64,000 nucleotides of DNA from Massilia sp. PAMC28688 (GTDB taxonomy: Bacteria; Pseudomonadota; Gammaproteobacteria; Burkholderiales; Burkholderiaceae_D). The translations under genes and the position numbers were made by a program. The stretch spans positions 2,852,001-2,916,000 of the forward strand of contig NZ_CP080378.1 in NCBI RefSeq assembly GCF_019443445.1, written 5' to 3'. Under the pieces are notes generated by a model. That model saw only the letters and a program-made list of their open reading frames with translations. It searched no databases and had not been told where the DNA came from. Positions 27,950 through 34,953 of the stretch are shown here, piece by piece. The first letter of the stretch is position 1. The number at the start of each line of letters is the position of its first letter.

Positions 27950-28390
27950 TTACGGCCATTCTTCTTCCAAGTTCAAAGCTCTTCGCAACATCAGTTCTTT
28001 TTGAGCCGATGACAAGTCGCGATACGTACGCTGCGCAGCTGCCTCTTGCGCGGCTTCTTGCATTAAGTGGGCCTCGCGAGCGGCAGTACGCCGAATGCGT
28101 TCACGCTTTTGTGCGAGCAGTTGCTGTGAGCGTGCTGACGCGAGGCGCTGGGCTTCAGCCTGGGCCGCCGTGACTTGACGATCTAGTTCATCTTCGACTT
28201 GAGCCAGGGCGGTTACTTGGCCCGGGAAGACCAGCCAAGTCTTGTGTAAGGTATCGTCGATCGTGCGGCGCCTTACCACGTCTAATCCGAGTTTGAGCCC
28301 GAGCGCAGGTAAATCGGGCAACTCTTTTTCCAGTGCGTCGGCAGTTGCCTCAGCACGACCGTACAGTACAATCGGCAGGGACCGGCCACA
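27950..28390 (-). pseudogene. Truncated coiled-coil ORF ended by the IS66 remnant
   Basis: The open frame encodes about 147 residues: LPIVLYGRAEATADALEKELPDL, then a long Ala/Glu/Gln/Arg-rich helix (VTAAQAEAQRLASARSQQLLAQ and onward) likely to be a coiled coil. Its stop codon TAA is formed by the first bases of the IS66 terminus (GTAAGC), so the C-terminus has been replaced. No ATG lies in this part of the frame, and upstream it runs antisense to the HAD gene, so the N-terminus is also uncertain. I recognise no family. Confidence 0.5.
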
Positions 28391-28413
28391 AGCGGACAAT
28401 GAAAGGCAGGAAT

Positions 28414-28920
28414 ATGGCGCAGGTTCGACTGATAGTCTTTGACTTAGACGAAACCCTGGTACATGCGACCGAGGCTGCCTTGCCTTGTGCCCACACGTTT
28501 CAAGTTGGACCGTACTTCGTCTACGTGCGGCCATTCGCATCTGACCTGATCAGGTTTTGTGCGTCGCACTTCAAGATCGCGGTCTGGTCCTCATCAAGCG
28601 AACGTTACGTCGAGACGGTCACGGCGGAGCTGTTCGGCACTTCGTTTCCCGTTGCATTTTCATGGGCGGTGTCAAAGTGTGTTCAGAAGGTCGATGCCAA
28701 AAGTAACGGTTATGTGTACATCAAAGACCTGCGCAAAGCGTTGAAGTACGGATATGGCGCAGACGAGATAATCATGATTGACGACAGCCCCGAGAAGCTT
28801 CAACGGCAGCCCGCGCGGCATCTTTGCCTATCAGCTTTCACAGGCGATCCGCTTGACACGGAACTTCTTGGCGTTATCGAACGCGTCAAGGCAATGGCAG
28901 GAATCCGGTCAACGGCTTGA
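28414..28920 (+). CDS. HAD-superfamily NIF/FCP1-like phosphatase
   Basis: A 168-residue protein with the NIF (NLI-interacting-factor/FCP1) form of the HAD fold. The motif I DxDxT is clear (VFDLDETLVHAT, nucleophile Asp at about residue 9), with VRPFASDLIRFCASHFKIAVWSSS (motif II Ser) and IIMIDDSPEKL (motif IV Asp pair). No signal peptide. Homologues are small phosphatases of unknown substrate, often on mobile DNA. The start is ATG 28414 behind AGGA; in-frame ATG at 28399 is an alternative. It lies in the island, divergent from the truncated coiled-coil ORF. Confidence 0.8.
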   Translation: MAQVRLIVFDLDETLVHATEAALPCAHTFQVGPYFVYVRPFASDLIRFCASHFKIAVWSSSSERYVETVTAELFGTSFPVAFSWAVSKCVQKVDAKSNGYVYIKDLRKALKYGYGADEIIMIDDSPEKLQRQPARHLCLSAFTGDPLDTELLGVIERVKAMAGIRSTA

Positions 28921-29436
28921 CGGAAACGTCTGCAATGGGGTGTGGCAGCTGCCTTTCGTTTTGCGCTGCCCGATCGCTTCGAGTCAATAACAATATAAAC
29001 CATTTGCATCTTTAAATCAAAACGCAAAATTATCGGTGGCTGCGGTTCGGAATCCGACTTCTTCAAAGACTTTGTCTCTATTCGGTACACTTTTTCACAG
29101 ATGCTAATCAAAGCGCAGCGCCCCTCCCTGGCTCCAATTGGGTCGGCGCAGTGGGTCAATATTCGATCGGCGCTAATAAGCACAGATTTAAAGCGCCGGC
29201 TAAGAAAGCATGTTTGCTTCGTTTCTTCCTCGTTATTTACTAGCACTCAAAAGTTGTAGGCACAAATCAGTTTGAACCCACTTCATTTAAGCAGCTGAAA
29301 GCTCAGATCGTACAGCCGTTGCTGGGAAGGCACTTACTGAAGAGTCCTGCCGCCTTCCCGGTGGTATTTGCGGCCCACAAAAAAACGGTACAGTGATATG
29401 CTGTTTTGATCTGTTCTTCATCGCTCAAGGACTGCC
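28921..29436. other. 516-base gap, no gene seen
   Basis: A minus-strand frame of 148 codons (28800-29246) crosses it but overlaps the HAD gene and has no family likeness or ribosome site. The last ~60 bases probably hold the promoter of the barrel-protein gene. Base composition is AT-richer than the core genome. Nothing else can be supported. Confidence 0.5.
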
Positions 29437-30099
29437 ATGAACCAGCATTTCAATAATCGCTACATCACTTGTATTGCAGCCGCCGCCGTGTTGCTGGCCC
29501 CGTTATCTGTTACTGCCCAGGATGAGCCAGGCTACTACGCCAGCGCCTACGGGGGCACCACTGCCGCACGTTCCACCAGTTTTTTGGAGTCCCGGGCCAC
29601 CGGTCCCGCTGCTGGGGGCAAGGTGGACTTTGGTGGGGGTATCGGCTTTGGTGCTGCCGTGGGCCGACGCTTCGGCAACGGGTGGGCCGCCGAGTTGGCT
29701 TTGGACGAGCGTGGAAACTATCTCAAGCGCGTGGGTGGCGTCGAAGTGGATGGTAACGTCTTTTCGGAAGTGGTTTTCTTGAACGGATACTACCGATTCC
29801 CGGCTCGCGGCGCGGTGCGTCCGTTCATCGGCGCGGGTCTGGGCTACGTTGTCGCGCTGGATATCGACGTCGATCGAAACGGGGCGGAGCAGGAGTATTC
29901 ACGCAAAGGCGGCGCGGCTGTACAAGCGATCGCGGGAGTCGAGTACAGCCTGGCACCTCGCTGGATTCTGAGCGGCGATGTGCGCTGGAGCCGCATTGGC
30001 AGTGGCAATTTCAAGGCCACTAGCGCCGGCAATACACTAAGCGGCGAGCCCAGGTACCAACCTGCATCGCTCAACCTTGGCGTCAGCTTTCTGTTTTGA
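29437..30099 (+). CDS. Outer-membrane beta-barrel protein
   Basis: A 220-residue protein with a signal peptide (cleavage after SVTAQ, about residue 27) and alternating polar/hydrophobic strands typical of an eight-stranded OmpX/OmpW-like barrel: FGGGIGFGAAVGRRFGNGW, AVRPFIGAGLGYVVALDID, SLNLGVSFLF. It ends in Phe, the terminal signature recognised by the BAM complex. The function is unknown; such small barrels can be adhesion or stress proteins. It is the last gene in the tRNA-Ile2 island, ending 62 bases before the right attachment copy. Confidence 0.8.
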   Translation: MNQHFNNRYITCIAAAAVLLAPLSVTAQDEPGYYASAYGGTTAARSTSFLESRATGPAAGGKVDFGGGIGFGAAVGRRFGNGWAAELALDERGNYLKRVGGVEVDGNVFSEVVFLNGYYRFPARGAVRPFIGAGLGYVVALDIDVDRNGAEQEYSRKGGAAVQAIAGVEYSLAPRWILSGDVRWSRIGSGNFKATSAGNTLSGEPRYQPASLNLGVSFLF

Positions 30100-30161
30100 G
30101 CAGACCAGCGCGCAACTATTCTCTGATCGCCCCTGGCGTTGCTTTCTAAGGGCTCAGCATT

Positions 30162-30193
30162 CGTTGGTGCCGTGTTCGACTCACGGGAAGCCC
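30162..30193 (+). repeat. attR: copy of tRNA-Ile2 3' end, right border of island
   Basis: Direct repeat of 22733-22764 with 27 identical bases, one change (A for G at 30189) and four more matches. The preceding bases do not form the rest of a tRNA, so this is only the 3' fragment. The island between the two copies is 7,429 bp from repeat start to repeat start. Confidence 0.85.
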
Positions 30194-30371
30194 CAGAATT
30201 GCCCACGGTGTTCCCATCATGAGCGCACTGCCTGGCGGTCTCGACTATCCTACTGTTCTGGTGCCGCGAGGCTTTCAAATCCCCCAGCTCTGGGGCCAAC
30301 TCATCCCCGCTCTAATGTAGCCTACGCCGTCGTGTTGGTGTAGCTGGCCGATCATTGGATCAGGCCTGTTC

Positions 30372-30400
30372 TTAACATGCAAATAAAATGCATCTATAGT
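30372..30400 (+). promoter_or_regulatory. hmp promoter overlapped by an NsrR-type operator
   Basis: TTAACA (30372-30377), 17-base spacer, TATAGT (30395-30400): a good sigma-70 promoter. Between and over the hexamers lies AACATGCAAAT-A-AAATGCATCTA (30374-30396), close to the NsrR consensus 11-1-11 dyad (AAGATGYATTT-N-AAATRCATCTT). NsrR is the nitric-oxide-sensing Fe-S repressor that controls hmp in many proteobacteria. The start codon is 94 bases downstream. Confidence 0.75.
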
Positions 30401-30494
30401 ACAATTTCGGCATCAAGTGCTCGCGTATCCAGCATTGGGGCGTGCCACCTCGCTACCCGCGCATCCATCCCCCATTCCCTCGAGGAGAAAATAA

Positions 30495-30528
30495 TTGGTT
30501 TCCGCAGTCGCCCGTCCCTACATTGATG
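30495..30528 (+). pseudogene. hmp: hmp 5' fragment (first 11 codons)
   Basis: TTG start with GAGGAG seven bases upstream, then codons for VSAVARPYID before the IS66 element begins at 30529. Removing the element and one 8-bp target copy joins this exactly in frame to the 3' part at 33643, giving ARPYIDASVPVLREHGL, a normal flavohemoglobin N-terminus. Confidence 0.85.
30521..30528 (+). repeat. 8-bp target-site duplication, left copy
   Basis: CATTGATG, identical to 33635-33642 on the other side of the IS66 element; IS66 transposition makes 8-bp duplications. Confidence 0.95.
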
Positions 30529-30562
30529 GTAAGCGTGGCATCAGTACCGTCTTGACGCCCGC

Positions 30563-31162
30563 TTACTTCCGGCCCCAGCCATTCCAAGCCATGCGCAGCA
30601 GCGTCGCGTTCGCCATTCGCTGATCGAAGGCCTCTGCGTCGAAGCTGCCGCCCACCCATCTCAAATAGTCCTTTGCTTCCTGGCTCTTCGGTTCGTCCCG
30701 CAGTGTCGTGAGGAAGTCGTCGTAGCCGCCGATGCCGCCGACGTCTTCAGGCGGGCATGCGCGCTTGCCATCGATGATATAGGCACTGCCCATTGGCTCT
30801 GGACGTTGCTCAATTTTTTCGACGTGAATTTCATGCTGCCAGCTGTCCCCGAAATCGTATTGGTAGGTGAAGCGCTGGCCGGTGTACAGCAATCGATTCA
30901 GCTTTCCTTTTCGGTCATCGAACATTTCCTCGTCGCTGTCGTAGCTGCCCTCAAGAACATGCTCGTTGTCAAGCATGCTGTAGGTGCGGCCCTCAACACG
31001 AAACTCATGAAGATGGGCGTCGGTCCAGCCAAACGCGGCCTGGATGATGTGATGAAGCGCACGCAAGCTGAGGTCGCCGTCGACGACGATACGGCGCCAG
31101 ATTGGCGGCGTGATGTCTGCGATGCTGATGCGCAAAGTGATGACGATATTTTTCTTGGCCAT
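30563..31162 (-). CDS. Plasmid pRiA4b ORF-3-like protein (IS66 passenger)
   Basis: A 199-residue protein of the PRiA4_ORF3 (PF07929-type) family. Family hallmarks are LRISIADITPPIWRRIVV at the N-terminus, LHHIIQAAFGWTDAHLHEF, FTYQYDFGDSWQHEI and GKRACPPEDVGGIGGYDDF. The function of this family is unknown; members occur on plasmids and in transposable elements (sometimes called IS1096 passenger TnpR). Here it lies inside the IS66 terminal repeats, downstream of tnpC in the same direction, so it moves with the element. The start is ATG 31162; a TTG at 31186 is less likely. Confidence 0.85.
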   Translation of the reverse strand: MAKKNIVITLRISIADITPPIWRRIVVDGDLSLRALHHIIQAAFGWTDAHLHEFRVEGRTYSMLDNEHVLEGSYDSDEEMFDDRKGKLNRLLYTGQRFTYQYDFGDSWQHEIHVEKIEQRPEPMGSAYIIDGKRACPPEDVGGIGGYDDFLTTLRDEPKSQEAKDYLRWVGGSFDAEAFDQRMANATLLRMAWNGWGRK

Positions 31163-31213
31163 GAGAGTTTCGTTCAATGCGCGCAATTACCATCACCGGA
31201 TGTGACGTTACAA

Positions 31214-32785
31214 CTACGCGCTGACAGTGCTCAGTTTATCAGCCAGATTCCACGGCAACAAATCTTCAACCCGATTGACCGGATAGTCGGCGATGTGGGC
31301 CAGCACATGGCGTAGATAAGCCTGCGGATCGATGCCGTTGAGCTTGGCGCTGACGATCAGCGAGTACATCGTTGCAGCGCGCTCGCCGCCGCTGTCTGCG
31401 CCCATGAACAAGAAGTTCTTGCGGCCAAGGCAGCAGGTTCTCAACGCGTTCTCGGCGATGTTGTTGTCGATCTCGGCCAAGCCATCTTCGCAGTAGTACA
31501 CCAGCGCCTGCCACTGATTGAGCAAGTAGTTTATGGCTTTCGTAGTGTCGGACTGGGTCGATAGTGTGAGCAGCCGTGCCCGCAACCATACTTCAAAGTC
31601 GTCGAGCAAAGGCCGCGCTTGTGCTTGCCGTATTCGCTGTCGATGATCAGGCAGCTGGCCGCGGATCTGTTCTTCGATTGCGTACAGTTCGCCGATCCGC
31701 CGCAACGCTTCTGTCGTTGTCACGGTCGCCTTGCGCGCATGCAGATCATGGATCTTGCGTCGCGCATGCGCCATGCACGCTGCTTCGCGCACGCGGCCAT
31801 CGGCGAAGATTTTATCGTAGCCTGGAAACGCGTCGGCCTGTAGAACCCCAGTGAAGTTGGCCAGGTGCGACTGTGGATGCTGGCCTTGGCGATTCGGCGT
31901 ATAGGCGAACCATGCGGCCGGCGCCGCAGTCGAGCCGGAGCGCCTGTCGTCGCGCACGTAGACCCACAGGCGTGCTGTCTTGGTTTGGCCGTTCCCCGGC
32001 GCAAGCACAGGCATCGGCGTGTCATCCGAATGGATCTTGCCGGGCTGGAGCACGTAGCGCTGCAGTGCGTCGACCAGGGGGCGCATCAGGGCCCCGCACG
32101 CACCTACCCAGCGCGCCATCGTGGAACGATCAAGCTCGACGCCGTCACGTGCGTAGATGGCGGACTGGCGGTACAGTGGCAGATGGTCGGCGAACTTGGC
32201 GACGAGTATGTGCGCCAGCAAGCCTGGTCCTGCGATGCCGCGTTCGATGGGGCGGCTAGGCGCTGGCGCCTGCACGATGTGATCGCAGCAGGCGCATGCC
32301 TTCTTGCGGCGTATATGCCGAATTACCTTGAAGGCCGAATTGATGAGCTCAAGCTGCTCGGATACATCCTCGCCCAAGGGCTTGAGTTTGCCACCGCATT
32401 CGGAGCAGGCCTGGTCCGGCGGCTCAATGATATTGTCTTCGCGCGGTAGATGCACCGGCAGCGGCTGGCGCGCAACCTTGCGCGCGTGCGCAGCGGGCAA
32501 TGTCGCTTTCTGCTCGCCGGCGCCATCCTCGGCAATGAGATCCTCCAGCCGCGTTTCCAGCAGTTCGATCTTGCGGTCGAGCTTCTCGGACTTGCGGCCA
32601 AACTGCATTCGCTTGAGCTTTGCCAACTGGAGTTTGAGCTGCTCGATTTCGAGAGAGCGGACATTGAGGGCCTGCTCCAGCGTCGTGACGGTATCGCGCA
32701 GTTGTTGCACTTCGCCGTCGCGCTGCAGCAGCAGCGCTTTTAAGGCTTCGATATCGTCGGGAAGTGAGGTAGGGCTGGAAGGCAT
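31214..32785 (-). CDS. IS66-family transposase TnpC
   Basis: The catalytic DDE transposase, 523 residues. A Leu-rich coiled coil at residues 15-75 (LKALLLQRDGEVQQLRDTVT) is followed by a basic linker, a zinc-finger-like CSECGGKLKPLG...KKACACCDHI, then the DDE_Tnp_IS66 domain (KIHSDDTPMPVL Asp, LQADAFPGYDKIF Asp, DGLAEIDNNIAENALR Glu). The C-terminal IS66_C stretch GIDPQAYLRHVLAHI is present. Intact. It is encoded 29 bases after tnpB. Confidence 0.93.
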   Translation of the reverse strand: MPSSPTSLPDDIEALKALLLQRDGEVQQLRDTVTTLEQALNVRSLEIEQLKLQLAKLKRMQFGRKSEKLDRKIELLETRLEDLIAEDGAGEQKATLPAAHARKVARQPLPVHLPREDNIIEPPDQACSECGGKLKPLGEDVSEQLELINSAFKVIRHIRRKKACACCDHIVQAPAPSRPIERGIAGPGLLAHILVAKFADHLPLYRQSAIYARDGVELDRSTMARWVGACGALMRPLVDALQRYVLQPGKIHSDDTPMPVLAPGNGQTKTARLWVYVRDDRRSGSTAAPAAWFAYTPNRQGQHPQSHLANFTGVLQADAFPGYDKIFADGRVREAACMAHARRKIHDLHARKATVTTTEALRRIGELYAIEEQIRGQLPDHRQRIRQAQARPLLDDFEVWLRARLLTLSTQSDTTKAINYLLNQWQALVYYCEDGLAEIDNNIAENALRTCCLGRKNFLFMGADSGGERAATMYSLIVSAKLNGIDPQAYLRHVLAHIADYPVNRVEDLLPWNLADKLSTVSA

Positions 32786-32814
32786 GCGCGCAGTTTACGC
32801 GCATGTTTAAACGT

Positions 32815-33162
32815 TTACAACACCGACATGAGGGGCGCGGTGCGTTCGGGCTGTTTCCAGTTGATGCCTTCGAGGAGCATCGACAGTTGGGCCGGCGTCA
32901 GATGGACCTTGCCGTCGGTTGCTTGCGGCCAGACGAAGCGGCCATGCTCGAGGCGCTTGGCGAACATGCACAGGCCATCGCCACTGGACCACAGCAACTT
33001 GATGACGTTGCCGCGCCGACCACGGAACGCGAACACGTGGCCGCTGAATGGGTCGTCCAGCAACGCACTCTCCACCTTGGCCGCCAGGCCGTTAAAGCCG
33101 CAGCGCATATCCGTGAAGCCTGCAGCGATCCAGATACGTGTGCCCGCCGGCAGCCCGATCAT
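32815..33162 (-). CDS. IS66-family accessory protein TnpB
   Basis: A 115-residue IS66 Orf2 protein, full length: IWIAAGFTDMRCGFNGLAAKV at the N-terminus, GHVFAFRGRRGNVIKLLWSSGDG in the middle and LTPAQLSMLLEGINW at the C-terminus. It is required for IS66 transposition in studied members, but its biochemical role is not defined. The ATG overlaps the TGA of tnpA by four bases (33159-33162), so the two are translationally coupled. Confidence 0.93.
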   Translation of the reverse strand: MIGLPAGTRIWIAAGFTDMRCGFNGLAAKVESALLDDPFSGHVFAFRGRRGNVIKLLWSSGDGLCMFAKRLEHGRFVWPQATDGKVHLTPAQLSMLLEGINWKQPERTAPLMSVL

Positions 33163-33566
33163 GGTCGCAGACTCTGGAAGATCGTTCTGAGCAGCGCAGC
33201 GTCGACGCCCTCGTGAACACGCACGACCGCGTCGGCGAAGATGATCTCGACCGTGCTCAGGTTGGCGGCAGGCGACGCCGCTTGGGCGATCACCGCCGGC
33301 GCCACCATCAACGGAGTATCCGCAATAACGACCGGCAGCAACGTTGTGCTTGCGTCCGGTATATTGTCAAAGAGACCTGCGCGATACTCGCGGCGCCACT
33401 TGAACACCATGTTGGCGTTGACGCCGTTGGCCATCGAAAGCTTCGAAACCGACACCCCGGCTTCGCACGCCGCAGCGGCAAGGCGCCGCTTGAACTCGAC
33501 CGGATAGTTCGGCCGCCCTTTCCGGTTTCCCGGCTTCATTTCAGTATCCAAAGTAGTTCCCATCAT
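33159..33566 (-). CDS. IS66-family accessory protein TnpA
   Basis: A 135-residue helix-turn-helix protein of the IS66 Orf1/IS3-OrfA (HTH_Tnp_1-like) group: YPVEFKRRLAAAACEAGVSV, then SKLSMANGVNANMVFKWRR. The C-terminal half is a strand-rich domain ending VDAALLRTIFQSLRP. The start is the ATG at 33566 or, equally plausible, 33539. The frame stays open to 34853 antisense to hmp, but the part beyond the element is not coding. A perfect 15-bp inverted repeat lies over the start region. Confidence 0.9.
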   Translation of the reverse strand: MMGTTLDTEMKPGNRKGRPNYPVEFKRRLAAAACEAGVSVSKLSMANGVNANMVFKWRREYRAGLFDNIPDASTTLLPVVIADTPLMVAPAVIAQAASPAANLSTVEIIFADAVVRVHEGVDAALLRTIFQSLRP

Positions 33567-33589
33567 AAAAGTAGTGGGAACTACTTTGG
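33548..33589 (-). repeat. Perfect 15-bp inverted repeat at the tnpA start
   Basis: CCAAAGTAGTTCCCA (33548-33562) and its exact complement (33575-33589) with a 12-base loop. It straddles the upstream ATG of tnpA, about 45 bases inside the IS end. It could be an operator for TnpA autoregulation, or an RNA hairpin that blocks translation of tnpA transcripts coming from outside the element. Confidence 0.6.
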
Positions 33590-33602
33590 CGGGCATGCCT
33601 AC

Positions 33603-34814
33603 TTGCGTCCAGACGGTGCTGGCGTCACGCTTACCATTGATGCCAGTGTTCCTGTTCTGCGCGAGCATGGCTTGGCCATCACCCAGACTTTCTATCGCAA
33701 TATGTTTGCGGCCCACCCGGAGCTGACCAATCTGTTCAATATGGGCAATCAGGCCAGCGGCGTGCAGCAGCAGTCGCTTGCAACTGCGGTGTTTGCTTAC
33801 GCCGCCAATATCGACAATGCCGCCGCACTGGCGCCTGTGGTCAGCCGCATCGTGCACAAACACGCGTCGGTCGGCATCACGGCGGAGCACTATCCGATTG
33901 TGGGACGATATCTGCTGGGCGCGATTCAGGAAGTGTTGGGCGAGGCCGCCACACCGGCCCTGATTGCCGCCTGGGATGAGGCTTACAATGAACTGGCCAC
34001 CGCCCTCATCAATGCAGAAAGTGCGCTGTACGCCAAGGCGGGCACGACGCCCGGCCAGCTCAGCGATATGCGCGTCCTCCATGCGCGTCACGAAAGCGAA
34101 GACGTCAAATCGTTCGTGCTTGCCATGGCCGATGGCAGTGCCGTGCATACATTCACGCCGGGCCAGTATGTCAGTGTGTCCGTGACGTTCGATAACGGCG
34201 CGACCCAGCTGCGCCAGTACAGCTTGTCTGACGCGCCGAACGGCAAGACGCTGCGCATCTCCGTCAAGCGCGAAAGCGACAGCGGCGCCCAGCCGGCCGG
34301 TCAGGTGTCCAACTGGCTGCATAATAATGTGTCGGAAGGCAGTGTTCTCAAAGTCACTCACCCTTTTGGCGACTTTACCTGTGATACGGCGTCCGACGCG
34401 CCGATCGTGCTGCTGTCGGCAGGGGTCGGCATCACGCCCATGATCGCCGCGCTTAATCATATTGCGCGCATCAATCCACAGCGCCACGTGGTGTTCGCAC
34501 ACGCCGCACGCGCGGCTGTCTACCATCCGCATCGCGCCGATGTGGCAGCAGCAAAAGCAGTGATGCCGCATCTGGTGATCGCGTCGTTTCACGAAAATCT
34601 GTCGGCCGATAACGCACGCGATGGCGCCCTGTTCCAGGGACGCATGGAGATCAGCAAGATCCCCGCATGGCCCTACGACCAGGCCAATGTCTATATGTGC
34701 GGCCCCGTGCCCTTCATGCAGGACCAGTGGCGCGCACTGATTGATGCGGGGGTGCCCGCACATCGCTTGCATCGCGAAGTGTTCGGTCCGGAGCTGCTCA
34801 ACTACGTACAGTAG
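33603..34814 (+). pseudogene. hmp: Flavohemoglobin hmp, 3' part beyond the IS66 element
   Basis: Encodes all but the first ~9 residues of a nitric-oxide dioxygenase, which turns NO plus O2 into nitrate using NAD(P)H. The globin domain shows ITQTFYRNMF (B10 Tyr) and VHKHASVGI (proximal His). The FAD domain shows LRQYSLSDAP, and the NAD domain GVGITPMIAAL and VYMCGPVPFMQ. The native start (30495) is 3.1 kb away. An in-frame TTG inside the IS end (33603) would give RPDGAGVTLT in place of the native N-terminus, so a nearly full-length protein might still be made if the element supplies a promoter. Upstream control by the NsrR-type site is lost. Confidence 0.85.
33635..33642 (+). repeat. 8-bp target-site duplication, right copy
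   Basis: CATTGATG, identical to 30521-30528. It lies in the hmp coding sequence (Ile-Asp codons). Confidence 0.95.
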
Positions 34815-34953
34815 TTGCCCGGCGCGCGGCCGCGCAGTGTACCGGCCTGCCATATCAATTCCGGTATCGTGGCAGGCAAATTAGTGATTGGGAAATTGTT
34901 AACGCCTTCAGTAGCATCGCTGGACCACGTTCCGAATTCGAGGGAATCCAGCC

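Larger units (their letters stand above)
27442..27953 (-). mobile_element. IS66-family remnant (tnpA, tnpB start, one terminus)
   Basis: Right end GTAAGCGGCCAGCCGG (complement, starting at 27953) is the usual IS66 terminus. Reading leftward it holds tnpA (27582-27881) and the first ~25 codons of tnpB (from 27582, TAATG stop-start overlap). The rest of tnpB, all of tnpC and the other terminus are gone; the exact left breakpoint is not visible. Confidence 0.75.
30529..33634 (-). mobile_element. Complete IS66-family element with passenger gene
   Basis: A 3,106-bp element. Ends are GTAAGCGTGGCATCAG (from 30529) and, on the other strand, GTAAGCGTGACGCCAG (from 33634); the inverted repeat continues for about 30 bases with a few mismatches. 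Perfect 8-bp target duplications (CATTGATG) flank it. Leftward it encodes tnpA, tnpB, tnpC and, beyond tnpC, a pRiA4b-ORF3-like gene. All frames are intact, so insertion is probably recent. It interrupts hmp. Confidence 0.95.

Noticed and set aside
28800..29246. A 148-codon minus-strand ORF after the HAD gene
   Set aside because: It overlaps the 3' end of the HAD gene, has no ribosome site and no family likeness.
30162..30193. A second tRNA-Ile gene
   Set aside because: Only the 3' anticodon-stem, T-arm and acceptor part is present. The 5' half does not match a tRNA, so it is an attachment-site copy.
33138..33602. An N-terminal extension of hmp into the IS66 element
   Set aside because: The frame is open but antisense to tnpA. 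Only the TTG at 33603 gives a sensible globin start.
33159..34853. A single 564-residue protein fusing IS66 TnpA to an N-terminal extension
   Set aside because: The extension is antisense to hmp and lies outside the IS end at 33634, so TnpA must start at 33566 or 33539.
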